64,000 bases of DNA, taken from contig NC_054707.1 in NCBI RefSeq assembly GCF_016097555.1, positions 83,869,621-83,933,620 on the forward strand. Reading direction: 5' to 3'. This DNA comes from Gigantopelta aegis. Its lineage: Eukaryota > Mollusca > Gastropoda > Neomphalida > Peltospiridae. The notes under the pieces are model-generated. The model worked only from the letters and a program-made list of their open reading frames with translations, ran no database searches and was not told the origin of the DNA. The position numbers were made by a program, and so were the translations under genes. Shown piece by piece: positions 44,272 through 56,494 of the stretch. Positions within the stretch are counted from its first letter, which is position 1, and each line of letters opens with the position of its first letter.

Positions 44272-44972
44272 TCAATTACAATCTGTGATATGTGGACTAG
44301 AAGAGAGGAACAACACCTCAGCACATTGTTTAGTGTGAAGCATAGTTAGGTGTGAAATAATAGTATCTGTGATATGTGGACCAGAGGAGAGGAACAACAC
44401 CTCAGCACATTGTTTAGTGTGAAGCATAGTCAGGTGTGAAATAATAGTATCTGTGATATGTGGACTAGAGGAGAGGAACAACACCTCAGCACATTGTTTA
44501 GTGTGAAGCATAGTCAGGTGTGAAATAATAGTATCTGTGATATGTGGACTAGAGGAGAGGAACAACACCTCAGCACATTGTTCAGTGTGAAGCATAGTTA
44601 GGTATGAAATAATAGTATCTGTGATATGTGGACTAGAGGAGAGGAACAACACCTCAGCACATTGTTCAGTGTGAAGCATAGTTAGGTATGAAATAATAGT
44701 ATCTGTGATATGTGGACCAGAGGAGAGGAACAACACCTCAGCACATTGTTTAGTGTGAAGCATAGTCAGGTGTGAAATAATAGTATCTGTGATATGTGGA
44801 CTAGAGGAGAGGAACAACACCTCAGCACATTGTTTAGTGTGAAGCATAGTTAGGTGTGAAATAATAGTATCTGTGATATGTGGACTAGAGGAGAGGAACA
44901 ACACCTCAGCACATTGTTTAGTGTGAAGCATAGTTAGGTATGAAATAATAGCATCTGTGATATGTGGACTAT
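44272..44972. repeat. Minisatellite, 84-bp unit, about 8.3 copies, open on the minus strand
   Basis: Unit TAGTATCTGTGATATGTGGA then CTAGAGGAGAGGAACAACAC and so on, 84 bp (28 codons). From the ATG at 45000 to the stop at 44272 the minus strand is open for 242 codons with 28-residue repeats SPHITDTIISHLTMLHTKQC AEVLFLSS. Differences between units are few (Lys/Glu, His/Tyr, Ser/Gly). No signal peptide or known domain; because near-identical units with a period divisible by 3 keep frames open automatically, I annotate it as a repeat, with coding only a weak possibility. Confidence 0.93.
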
Positions 44973-45177
44973 ATGTGGAGTGCAATTTTGGCATTGCCAT
45001 TATGTTCAAGTCTCAAGAGGTTATAGGAGACGAGTCTAGATTTTAAAAAGATTTATAAACACAGTGCTAGGATGCAACAGAAAATGATTCAATGGATCGA
45101 TGGAGTGGGTATCAATACTACAGTCCAACGCACCTTATACGAGCAGCTATCATTGAGCTACATTCCACCCCATCCGA

Positions 45178-46905
45178 CAGTGTTCTGGCTGTACAGTTTA
45201 TACATGGGCCACTGTATAAAGGGAAGACGTCACAGTGTTCTGGCTGTACAGTTTATAGATGGGCCACTGTATAAAGGGAAGACGTCACAGTGTTCTGGCT
45301 GTACAGTTTATACATGGGCCACTGTATAAAGGGAAGACGTCACAGTGTTCTGGCTGTACAGTTTATACATGGGCCACTGTATAAAGAGAAGACGTCACAG
45401 TGTTCTGGCTGTACAGTTTATACATGGGCCACTGTATAAAGGGAAGACGTCACAGTGTTCTGGCTGTACAGTTTATAGATGGGCCACTGTATAAAGGGAA
45501 GACGTCACAGTGTTCTGGCTGTACAGTTTATACATGGGCCACTGTATAAAGGGAAGACGTCACAGTGTTCTGGCTGTACAGTTTATACATGGGCCACTGT
45601 ATAAAGGGAAGACGTCACAGTGTTCACAGTGTTCTGGCTGTACAGTTTATACATGGGCCACTGTATAAAGGGAAGACGTCACAGTGTTCACAGTGTTCTG
45701 GCTGTAGTTTATACATGGGCCACTGTATAAAGGGAAGACGTCACAGTGTTCACAGTGCTCTGGCTGCACAGTTTATACATGGGCCACTGTATAAAGGGAA
45801 GACGTCACAGTGTTCTGGCTGTACAGTTTATACATGGGCCACTGTATAAAGAGAAGACGTCACAGTGTTCTGGCTGTACAGTTTATACATGGGCCACTGT
45901 ATAAAGGGAAGATGTCAGTGTTCTGGCTGTACAGTTTATACATGGGCCACTGTATAAAGGGAAGATGTCAGTGTTCTGGCTGTACAGTTTATACATGGGC
46001 CACTGTATAAAGGGAAGACGTCACAGTGTTCTGGCTGTACAGTTTATACATGGGCCACTGTATAAAGGGAAGACGTCACAGTGTTCTGGCTGTACAGTTT
46101 ATACATGGGCCACTGTATAAAGGGAAGACGTCACAGTGTTCTGGCTGTACAGTTTATACATGGGCCACTGTATAAAGGCAAGACGTCACAGTGTTCTGGC
46201 TGTACAGTTTATACATGGGCCACTGTATAAAGGGAAGATGTCAGTGTTCTGGCTGTACAGTTTATACATGGGCCACTGTATAAAGGGAAGACGTCACAGT
46301 GTTCTGGCTGTACAGTTTATACATGGGCCACTGTATAAAGGGAAGATGTCAGTGTTCTGGCTGCACAGTTTATACATGGGCCACTGTATAAAGGGAAGAC
46401 GTCACAGTGTTCTGGCTGTACAGTTTATACATGGGCCACTGTATAAAGGGAAGACGTCACAGTGTTCTGGCTGTACAGTTTATACATGGGCCACTGTATA
46501 AAGGGAAGACGTCACAGTGTTCTGGCTGTACAGTTTATACATGGGCCACTGTATAAAGGCAAGACGTCACAGTGTTCTGGCTGCACAGTTTATACATGGG
46601 CCACTGTATAAAGGGAAGACGTCACAGTGTTCTGGCTGCACAGTTTATACATGGGCCACTGTATAAAGGGAAGACGTCACAGTGTTCACAGTGTTCTGGC
46701 TGTACAGTTTATACATGGGCCACTGTATAAAGGGAAGATGTCACAGTGTTCTGGCTGTACAGTTTATACATGGGCCACTGTATAAAGGGAAGATGTCACA
46801 GTGTTCTGGCTGTACAGTTTATACATGGGCCACTGTATAAAGAGAAGATGTCACAGTGTTCTGGCTGTACAGTTTATACATGGGCCACTGTATAAAGGGA
46901 AGATG
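45178..46905. repeat. Minisatellite, 55-bp unit, about 31 copies
   Basis: CACAGTGTTCTGGCTGTACA then GTTTATACATGGGCCACTGT then ATAAAGGGAAGACGT. Length variants carry an extra CACAGTGTT (+9) or lack CAC after GACGT/GATGT (-3). Each unit has the inverted pair TTTATAC ... GTATAAA, a TATAAAG motif and, in most, GACGTCAC. Confidence 0.97.
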
Positions 46906-49550
46906 TGTTCCTATGTGAAGAAATCCAAACCAGTGAAGTGTACATTTTGTCAGCTCTCCCATATTCCACTTACACACTTGACAAAATTTCTTGCACTTGC
47001 AGGCAAGTAAACTGTAGCTCAAGTTGCGAAACCCAACACCAACAATGGTTGGAAGTTAAGCTGTGAATAAAACGGCAAACATGTAACAAAACTCTTATCT
47101 TTCACCGGTAGACTTATCAAACTGGTAGTGGGAAGTGGATGAATGAAGCGTGCAATAAACATATGTTTTCTGATTATGCCAGCTGCTTAATGGTCGGCTG
47201 TGTAAATTAAAATGCATAACTTCCTGTCAGCTGTTGGCTGATAGTCACACACTCGTTAGTAATCACCCTTTGTACAACTAATATACAATATATCTATAGT
47301 CTATATAATACAGGCTCTGTACGTGTGTTTATATGGTTCAATGTATATATATGTATGCGTGTGCATGTGTATGTGTGTGTGTGTGTATGTATGCATGTGC
47401 GTGTGCATGTGAGTGTGTACATGTCTGTTTATGTATGTAAAAATTTGAAGTTTGATTTTTATACTCTCTGTACCTTAAGATGGTTCTTATTTTTGTATAT
47501 GTACAGTGATACTCATCAACACTGTACCCTCTGTAAACTGGAAATCCATCAAAACCAGAAATTTTTCACAGTCCCCTTTTTAAATATCAGTACAGAACCT
47601 CTCTAAACCAGATACCCCTTAAATATCAGACCTTAAAAATGTCCTGTAGGTGTCCTGTTTAAGAGGGTTTCACTGCATATAACCTGTCTAAATGGACACC
47701 TATACAGTGAGGACACCTATTCTCCACAGGCCTCCTATCTTTGAAAATAGGTTAATTAAAAGATGTATCTATTTAACAGGAAATATTTTAATGTTTGTTT
47801 GTTCTAGCTGTGACACTAGAAAAGGAATAAATAGCAAAGAATTACGTCTTACACTGATTACAAACTGTGGGAAAAAGAAACTGTTAATTGCAAAGAGAGA
47901 ATTAATTATGTTATCCCAGGCATCAAAGTCAAGCCGAAGGCTGTAAAGTGCTTCCTAAGTGTGGCCACAGTGTGAATTATTAGGAACAAAGTTTATTGAT
48001 GACTTCCTGTGGAAAGAGGCAAGAAAGTGGTTTACACGGACATTTTTATGTTTTGTTGTACAGAATGTTGACGCTTGGAAGCCCACTAATCTGTGGTCTG
48101 AGAAAAAACAACACAGAAATGTGCGTACATATAGAGCCAGCGTTGAGCAGTGTTGGGATGGAAACCCAGAGAAAAGTATGGAATTGGCTGCATTTAAAAC
48201 ACTGGTTGTAAATAACACTGCACCGGTATTTAGCTTGTAGGCCTACTATAGTGATACAGTTTCCTGTGAGGCCTTTGTAAACTAACAAAAAAGTTTTTGG
48301 GGTATTATTGTGTTCATGTGTCCATGGAAATAATAATGATATTTTCTTTTCTTATAGCCATGCTTCACTGATTCTGTGACATATTTGACCATAGATTAAT
48401 GTATGTCACAAACACAAGGTCATTTTTCAACACATAAAATGTCCTTTTTAAATACTTACAACAATATATTACTTAATACATACAATATTATATGAGAGAT
48501 TGAAGAAAATAAAACATGAAAACATGAAAGTGACTGTTTAAGAACAAGACAATTTGAAAAGAGTTTATGAACTAAACTAAACTAAGCTAAACAGATATCA
48601 ACATGATCAAATTCAGACAATAAAAACTAAAGGATTGATGGATAAGATTTTTTTCTATCACAAAAATGAAGAAAACATTGCTGGCACAGAGGTATAACAT
48701 AATATTCATGCAGTAAAAAGGACATCTAAAATATGAATTTCTTTCCTTGGCTTTATCTACAGATTAATTGGTCACTAGTTGTTTTTATTAATTCTTTTTT
48801 TTGTTATTTTAAAAATATTTTATTGAAAATAATGTAGAAAAAAGCAGATATTTATTTAAAACATTTTATTTTAAATAATGTACCAAAAAACACAAATATT
48901 TATTTTAAAAATATTTTACTGAAAATAATTTTAATAAAGATGCAAAGATACAACTGACAAATGAAATGACGGAGTGTTTTTATGAATTGTTCAGATTAAG
49001 TTTGGCCAGCCTTGAACTGAGCACCTGGAACAAGCCTTAAACATGACCTATATATAAAATACCAATAAGGTTAATTAAGAAACTTTGAAGTGTAGATCTC
49101 TTGGTGCTTAACACATTAACCATTATTTCTTGATGTAATGACTGCTGACTTGCAACACCTGCCCTACATCAAGTCACTCCCACACAAGTTTTCAGCAAAA
49201 CATACCTACACGATATTAAACAAGCTTCCATTTCGTATCATGTTTCTGTCCCAAATGAAATAAGTTTCAATTGTCACAAGCTCTACCCATAATTGATTTT
49301 AATTTATATCACTGATCTTGTTTGGATGATGTTACGGTAAGGTTGTAATGTGCCAATTGATGACATCATTCTATGACGTCGAAGTGTTAAGTCCCACTAC
49401 ACTTTGATATGTACCAAGATGTTTTTACCGATATGGTTAATAAATCACTTTACAAATCTGCAATCGTTCCTTCTCATCCTACAGGTATCTCACCGACATT
49501 GTTTTCACAAAGATGAGCACACAAACATTAGTCTATGTAGCAATGAAAGT
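46906..49550. other. Long stretch without recognised gene
   Basis: Holds a GT-rich microsatellite at 47345-47435 and otherwise AT-rich unique sequence. A 93-codon frame at 47959-48240 (plus) has no ATG at its start and matches nothing I know. Poly-A/T-rich pieces lie at 48780-48950. Confidence 0.45.
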
Positions 49551-52500
49551 GGAGAACAATGTTTACCTGCCTACCACAGAAGATGAGAATAGCCTCTAAT
49601 CTGGAGAACAATGTTTACCTGCCTACCACAGAAGACGAGAGTAGCCCCTAATAAGAATGACAATGTTTACCTGCCTACCACAGAAGACGGGAATAGCCCC
49701 TAATCTGGAGAACAATGTTTACCTGCCTACCACAGAAGACGGGAGTAGTCCCTAATCTGGAGAACAATGTTTACCTGCCTACCACAGAAGATGGGAGTAG
49801 CCCCTAATCTGGAGAACAATGTTTACCTGCCTACCACAGAAGACGGGAGTAGCCCCTAATCTGGAGAACAATGTTTACCTGCCTACCACAGAAGATGAGA
49901 GTAGCCCCATATCTGGAGAACATGTTTACCTGCCTATCACAGAAGACGAGAGTAGCCCCTAATAAGAATAACAATGTTTACCTGCCTACCACAGAAGACG
50001 GGAGTAGCCCCTAATCTGGAGAACAATGTTTACCTGCCTACCACAGAAGACGGGAGTAGCCCCTAATCTGGAGAACAATGTTTACCTGCCTACCACAGAA
50101 GATGGGAGTAGCCCCTAATCTGGAGAACAATGTTTACCTGCCTACCACAGAAGACGCGAGTAGCCCCTAATCTGGAGAACAATGTTTACCTGCCTACCAC
50201 AGAAGATGAGAGTAGCCCCATATCTGGAGAACATGTTTACCTGCCTACCACAGAAGACGAGAGTAGCCCCTAATAAGAATAACAATGTTTACCTGCCTAC
50301 CACAGAAGACGGGAGTAGCCCCTAATCTGGAGAACAATGTTTACCTGCCTACCACAGAAGACGGGAGTAGCCCCTAATCTGGACAACAATGTTTACCTGC
50401 CTACCACAGAAGACGGGAGTAGCCCCTAATCTGGAGAACAATGTTTACCTGCTTACCACAGAAGATGGGAGTAGCCCCTAATCTGGAGAACAATGTTTAC
50501 CTGCCTACCACAGAAGACGCGAGTAGCCCCTAATCTGGAGAACAATGTTTACCTGCCTACTACAGAATTTGAGAGTAGCCCCATATCTGGAGAACATGTT
50601 TACCTGCCTACCACAGAAGATGAGAGTAGCCCCTAATAAGAATAACAATGTTTACCTGCCTACCACAGAAGACGGGAGTAGCCCCTAATCTGGAGAACAA
50701 TGTTTACCTGCCTACCACAGAAGACAAGGGTAGCCCCTAATCTGGAGAACAATGTTTACCTGCCTACCACAGAAGATGAGAGTAGCCCCTAATCTGAAGA
50801 ACAATGTTTACCTGCCTACCACAGAAGATGAGAATAGCCCCTGAACTGGAGAACAATGTTTACCTGCCTACCACAGAAGATGAGAGTAGCCCCTGAACTG
50901 GAGAACAATGTTTACCTGCCTACCACAGAAGATGAGAATAGCCCCTGAACTGGAGAACAATGTTTACCTGCCTACCACAGAAGATGAGAATAGCCCCTGA
51001 ACTGGAGAACAATGTTTACCTGCCTACCACAGAAGATGAGAATAGCCCCTGAACTGGAGAACAATGTTTACCTGCCTACCACAGAGTAGCCCCTAATCTG
51101 GAGAAGCCTACCACAGAAGATGATAATAGCCCCTGAACTGGAGAACAATGTTTACCTGCCTACCACAGAAGACGAGAGTAGCCCCTAATAAGAATGACAA
51201 TGTTTACCTACCTACCACAGAAGACGGGAGTAGCCCCTAATCTGGAGAACAATGTTTACCTGCCTACCACAGAAGACGGGAGTAGTCCCTAATCTGGAGA
51301 ACAATGTTTACCTGCCTACCACAGAAGATGGGAGTAGCCCCTAATCTGGAGAACAATGTTTACCTGCCTACCACAGAAGATGAGAGTAGCCCCATATCTG
51401 GAGAACATGTTTACCTGCCTACCACAGAAGACGAGAGTAGCCCCTAATAAGAATAACAATGTTTACCTGCCTACCACAGAAGACGGGAGTAGCCCCTAAT
51501 CTGGAGAACAATGTTTACCTGCCTACCACAGAAGACGGGAGTAGCCCCTAATCTGGACAACAATGTTTACCTGCCTACCACAGAAGACGGGAGTAGCCCC
51601 TAATCTGGAGAACAATGTTTACCTGCTTACCACAGAAGATGGGAGTAGCCCCTAATCTGGAGAACAATGTTTACCTGCCTACCACAGAAGACGCGAGTAG
51701 CCCCTAATCTGGAGAACAATGTTTACCTGCCTACCACAGAATTTGAGAGTAGCCCCATATCTGGAGAACATGTTTACCTGCCTACCACAGAAGATGAGAG
51801 TAGCCCCTAATAAGAATAACAATGTTTACCTGCCTACCACAGAAGACGGGAGTAGCCCCTAATCTGGAGAACAATGTTTACCTGCCTACCACAGAAGACA
51901 AGAGTAGCCCCTAATCTGGAGAACAATGTTTACCTGCCTACCACAGAAGACGAGAGTGGCCCCTGAACTGGAGAACAATGTTTACCTGCCTACCACAGAA
52001 GACGAGAGTAGCCCCTGAACTGGAGAACAATGTTTACCTGCCTACCACAGAAGATGGGAGTAGCCCCTAATCTGGAGAACAATGTTTACCTGCCTACCAC
52101 AGAAGACGCGAGTAGCCCCTAATCTGGAGAACAATGTTTACCTGCCTACCACAGAATTTGAGAGTAGCCCCATATCTGGAGAACATGTTTACCTGCCTAC
52201 CACAGAAGATGAGAGTAGCCCCTAATAAGAATAACAATGTTTACCTGCCTACCACAGAAGACGGGAGTAGCCCCTAATCTGGAGAACAATGTTTACCTGC
52301 CTACCACAGAAGACAAGAGTAGCCCCTAATCTGGAGAACAATGTTTACCTGCCTACCACAGAAGACGAGAGTGGCCCCTGAACTGGAGAACAATGTTTAC
52401 CTGCCTACCACAGAAGATGAGAGTAGCCCCTGAACTGGAGAACAATGTTTACCTGCCTACCACAGAAGACGAGAGTAGCCCCTAATCTGGAGAACAATGT

Positions 52501-52755
52501 TTACCTGCCTACCACAGAAGACGAGAGTGGCCCCTGAACTGGAGAACAATGTTTACCTGCCTACCACAGAAGACGAGAGTAGCCCCTGAACTGGAGAACA
52601 ATGTTTACCTGCCTACCACAGAAGACGAGAGTAGCCCCTAATCTGGAGAACAATGTTTACCTGCCTACCACAGAAGACGAGAATAGCCCATGGCAACCGG
52701 CAATGTTTACCTGCCTACCACAGAAGACGAGAGTAGCCCATGGCAACCGGCAATG
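49551..52755. repeat. Minisatellite, 52-bp unit, about 60 copies, with higher-order structure
   Basis: GGAGAACAATGTTTACCTGC then CTACCACAGAAGACGGGAGT plus AGCCCCTAATCT. Variants include CATATCTGGAGAACATG (one base shorter), TAATAAGAATAACAATG, CTGAACTGG and GAATTTGAG. Marker variants recur in the same order 1174 bp apart (GGACAACAAT at 50381 and 51555; GCTTACC at 50451 and 51625; CATATCTGG at 50219 and 51393), so a block of more than 400 bp was duplicated. The last two units end in CATGGCAACCGGCAATG instead. Confidence 0.97.
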
Positions 52756-53307
52756 CTATGGAGTTTTTAAATCTCCACGGCACTTTTTTACCTTGGACCA
52801 TATTCAGGGTTTTTTTCAATGACGTTTCTTTTTTTGCCGTGGACATTTTCTTAATTGCAGGGATTGCCCCTGTGACATCATTCCACTAAACAATAAGAAA
52901 TTCACCATCTGGAGTTTAAAATATTACTACTCTTAACTGGAAGGGTCCAAAAAGGGAAGCAACTCTCATTAGACCTCAGTATGCAGGCAGCCCACTGTGT
53001 TGTATGCGTTCAGTTCTAGATGCAGGAATCAACCCTGTTTTACATAGTTATGGGAATAGGACTACATCCCAACAACTCAACAGTCAAATCAGTTCTGATT
53101 CCATCAAAATAAAGAAAACTCTTTTCAGTGGAACAATATATATAAGCTAAAATTGCAGAATGATCCTTATGGCACTTCTTGCTTGGAATGGAAAGGAATA
53201 TTTTAAAACTTTGACACAATGAAGACAAAACCTATTGCAGCCTAATAGGCTACTTTAAAAAATAAAATAAAAAGCAAATTAGCTTACATAACACATATTT
53301 TTATACA
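52756..53307. other. Unique sequence, nothing recognised
   Basis: No supported feature. Confidence 0.45.
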
Positions 53308-53454
53308 AGACAGTATATACCCTGAGCTATGGTTTTTGAGGTAGCAACTATGGAACACTGGTTGGGATGGAAGGAAGCCCAAGTCAGTTGTGAGTAATTT
53401 TGCAACTCATCGCACCTGAGGTGAACATTTTACCATCGAGCTACATCTCTCACT
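53308..53454 (-). mobile_element. SINE head-side fragment, diverged
   Basis: GACAGTATATACCCTGAGCT, CTATGGAACACTGGTTGGGA and ATTTTACCATCGAGCTACAT correspond to the body and A-box region in reverse; the tail side is missing. Confidence 0.65.
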
Positions 53455-54138
53455 TCAAGTTTCACTAATGCAAAACACAAACACAACTAGCGGTTTGATA
53501 AACCTGTGTGGCTTTTTTGTGCGGTAATTAGGTTTTTTTTTGGAGGGGGTGTATGTTGTTGGGTTTGTTTTTGTTGAGTGGGTTTTTTTAGCGGGGGGGG
53601 GGCATACTTGATTCAACACAGAAGTCTTGTCGCTATTGATTTTAGTACAGACTGGATGTCGCAGCCATCTTAATTCAAACAATGGTGCATCATGAAAATC
53701 AAATTTAATGGCAGTTTATTCCTAAAGCTTAATAATGTACTCAAGATTGTACCAATTAAATAGATATACCGAATATTCATTTAACTTAATTCAAAATGTA
53801 TGGCATGACATAGTTCTTTCAAGATCTCACAAGCCTGAAATCACACTTATAGTCCGTCCCACAGCAAACACATCTTTTTCACACCATAGAATTTACTACA
53901 AGTTATTTATATCTGAGCCGATTGTTTTATAAATTGCACACAAAAATAGTATTTCTTTGTTATTTCTAAAACACTTTTACTTTTCTTTTTTTGTCAAACC
54001 AAACTGAAATTATTTACAAAAAACACTTTTTTGTAGAGGATGTGGCGGACTATATCTACGGTTATTAACAAACTGCTTTATAAAACAACAGCTTTAAAAA
54101 CAATTTGAAATAAACACCAGTATGCAGCTTCACTGTCA
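53455..54138. other. AT-rich sequence with G/T-rich run
   Basis: A G-rich run at 53592-53601 within a TTTTG-rich stretch. No gene recognised. Confidence 0.45.
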
Positions 54139-54141
54139 TTA

Positions 54142-54658
54142 GGGGCCATTCAAATATTACGTAACACTTAGGGGGGTGGGGGGTGTAAGTCCAAGCGTTA
54201 TGTGGCGTTACAAGGGGTGGGGGGTGTATTGAACAGCGTTACATAACACAATTTTGTTTTCTCTTAAACATGCCATTTCCTTCCAAACTTTAGCAACTTC
54301 AAGTTGAACCGTCTTTTTGGAAAAATTTGTGTGAGCTCATCCGTACCTTTCAATTAGGGTCTGGTATATTTTTTCTTTGTCAACCATGATTCGTGATCAA
54401 ATAAACTGGCGCAAGTGAAAATCCGTGTTTTGTTTTTTTCATCGTACAGCAATACGTCACTTTAATGACGTCATCGTAGTACACATGGGTATAAACATTG
54501 CCACGTTGCTTTGTATGTGTATTGGGGGGGGGGGGGTATCTCTGAGCGTTATGTAATATTTTGGGGGGTGTATGGTCTAGCGTTACGGGGCGTTACAAGG
54601 GGGTGGGTGGGTGTCTAATTTTGACAAAAATAGCGTTACGTAATATTTGAACGGCCCC
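54142..54658. mobile_element. MITE with GGGGCC ends and TTA duplication (PIF/Harbinger-like)
   Basis: Inverted ends GGGGCCATTCAAATATTACG TAAC and GTTACGTAATATTTGAACGG CCCC, one mismatch in about 24 bp. TTA occurs directly outside at 54139-54141 and 54659-54661; a 3-bp TWA duplication with G-rich ends is the PIF/Harbinger pattern. The sub-terminal regions are G-rich and mutually repeated (GCGTTACAAGGGG-type). No transposase: non-autonomous, 517 bp. Superfamily inferred from ends only. Confidence 0.8.
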
Positions 54659-54670
54659 TTATGAGATAAC

Positions 54671-54955
54671 AGGTGTGATCTAGCTGGAGCAGTTGATACA
54701 GCATTCGCCTGAGGTGCTTTCGTGGTCGGATCAAACCACCTTGGTGGACCCATTCTCCAAGTCAGTTTTTTCCCTTCCTAATCAGTGTTCCCTGTCTGCT
54801 ATATCAAAGGCCATGATATGTGCTATCCTGTCTGTGAGAAATGTTTATTAAAAGATCCCTTGCTGCTGATGTAAAAATGCAGCAGGTTTCCTCTCTGAGA
54901 CTATATACATCAATAAAGAAATGTGCTCTAGTGGAGTCATTAAAACAAAAAACAA
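54671..54955 (+). mobile_element. SINE, essentially full length, diverged
   Basis: Head GTGATCTAGCTGGAGCAGTT then GCATTCGCCTGAGGTGC, body ATCAAAGGCCATGATATGTG and TTAAAAGATCCCTTGCTGCT, tail GTGCTCTAGTGGAGTCATTA AAACAAA. It lies 12 bp right of the MITE. Confidence 0.8.
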
Positions 54956-55254
54956 CATTCATTTTTTAAGTTAAATTTGATTATTGTTTTTTAAATGCAT
55001 GTACATTTAGTGTGTTTTTGCCAGTTAAACAAAATGCATCAAAGTATGTTCACTAAATGTGAATTTTCTGTTATGCCTGAATTCCTACATACTAGAATAC
55101 AGTGAAAAAGAGCTTTGTACAAGAAACATCAGCTTGAAACTTGTCACTGTATGCTAAAAACAATATTTAAATTGAAAACATGAGGTACTGGCCCCAATCT
55201 GTCACCTCCTATTAGGTCTAAAGACCCACATACTCATACATTGTGATGACAAAT
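54956..55254. other. AT-rich sequence
   Basis: No feature recognised. Confidence 0.4.
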
Positions 55255-56222
55255 GAAAATCCCACTGTTAACTTCTAACTACATAATACATCAACTTCGT
55301 ATGTGTGACGATAAATCTAAATACCATGTTAGCTCATACCTACATAATACATCAACTATGTATGTGTGTAGATTAAACAAGCATCTTGTTCAAATATTTG
55401 AGTGTTGAATTTGTTATGTCATGGTTTCATAACTAGGGTGGGATGTAGCTCAGTGATATATCGTAATATATCAACTATGTATGTGTGTAGAGTGTTGAAT
55501 CTGATACGTCATGGTTTCATGCATGCAGCTCAGTGGTAGAGCACTCGTCTGATATACGTAATATATCAACTATGTATGTGTGTAGAGTGTTGAATCTGAT
55601 ACGTCATGGTTTCATGCATGCAGCTCAGTGGTAGAGCACTCGTCTGATATACGTAATATATCAACTATGTATGTGTGTAGAGTGTTGAATCTGATAGGTC
55701 ATGGTTTCATGCATGCAGCTCAGTGGTAGAGCACTCGTCTGATATACGTAATATATCAACTATGTATGTGTGTAGAGTGTTGAATCTGATAGGTCATGGT
55801 TTCATGCATGCAGCTCAGTGGTAGAGCACTCATCTGATATACGTAATATATCAACTATGTATGTCTGTAGACAGTTAAAACTGATACGTCATGGTTTCAT
55901 GCATGTAGCTCAGTGGTACAGCACTCGTCTGATATACGTAATATATCAACTATGTATGTGTGTAGAGTGTTGAATCTGATACGTCATGGTTTCATGCATG
56001 CAGCTCAGTGGTAGAGCACTCGTCTGATATACGTAATATATCAACTATGTATGTCTGTAGAGTGTTGAATCTGATACGTCATGGTTTCATGCATGTAGCT
56101 CAGTGGTAGAGCACTCGTCTGATATACGTAATATATCAACTATGTATGTCTGTAGACAGTTAAAACTGATACGTCATGGTTTCATGCATGTAGCTCAGTG
56201 GTAGAGCACTCGTCTGAGATAC
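55255..56222. repeat. Minisatellite, 95-bp unit, about 8 copies, carrying a tRNA-like A box
   Basis: The unit runs GATATACGTAATATATCAAC, TATGTATGTGTGTAGAGTGT, TGAATCTGATACGTCATGGT, TTCATGCATGCAGCTCAGTG, GTAGAGCACTCGTCT. The last part equals the A-box half of the SINE/tRNA head (TAGCTCAGTGGTAGAGC). 55255-55440 holds decayed ancestral-looking units, including one with GGGTGGGATGTAGCTCAGTG, which is the SINE head start. The final unit leads into CTGAGATACGCTGGG. Confidence 0.93.
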
Positions 56223-56271
56223 GCTGGGTCACAGTGGGTCACAGGAGAGATCAGCCTCAGTGAACTAGATT

Positions 56272-56461
56272 ACACTTTACTTTGTTTAACGGCACCACTA
56301 GAGCACACTGGTTTTATTAATCATCAGCTACTGGATATCAAACATTTGGTAATTGTTTACTCATCTTACAGGAAACCCACTACACTTTTACATTAGCAGA
56401 AAGACATCTTTTATATGCACCTTCTCACAGACAGGACAGCACACACCACAGCCTTTGATAT
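56272..56461 (-). mobile_element. SINE tail and core, truncated at a minisatellite
   Basis: CACTTTACTTTGTTTAACGG, CACCACTAGAGCACACTGGT, TACTGGATATCAAACATTTG, CATCTTTTATATGCACCTTC, CACCACAGCCTTTGATATG. The head is missing; array units begin 34 bp later. Confidence 0.8.
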
Positions 56462-56494
56462 GGGATGGGGGAACCCCTCAGGAAATCACTGCAC

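Noticed and set aside
47959-48240. 93-codon plus-strand frame
   Set aside because: No ATG near its start, no domain, overlapping frames on the other strand.
49551-52755. CRISPR-like array
   Set aside because: Repeats are head-to-tail with no unique spacers, in clearly eukaryotic DNA.
55520-56215. tRNA gene cluster
   Set aside because: Only the A-box half is present; no anticodon arm, B box or cloverleaf can be formed.
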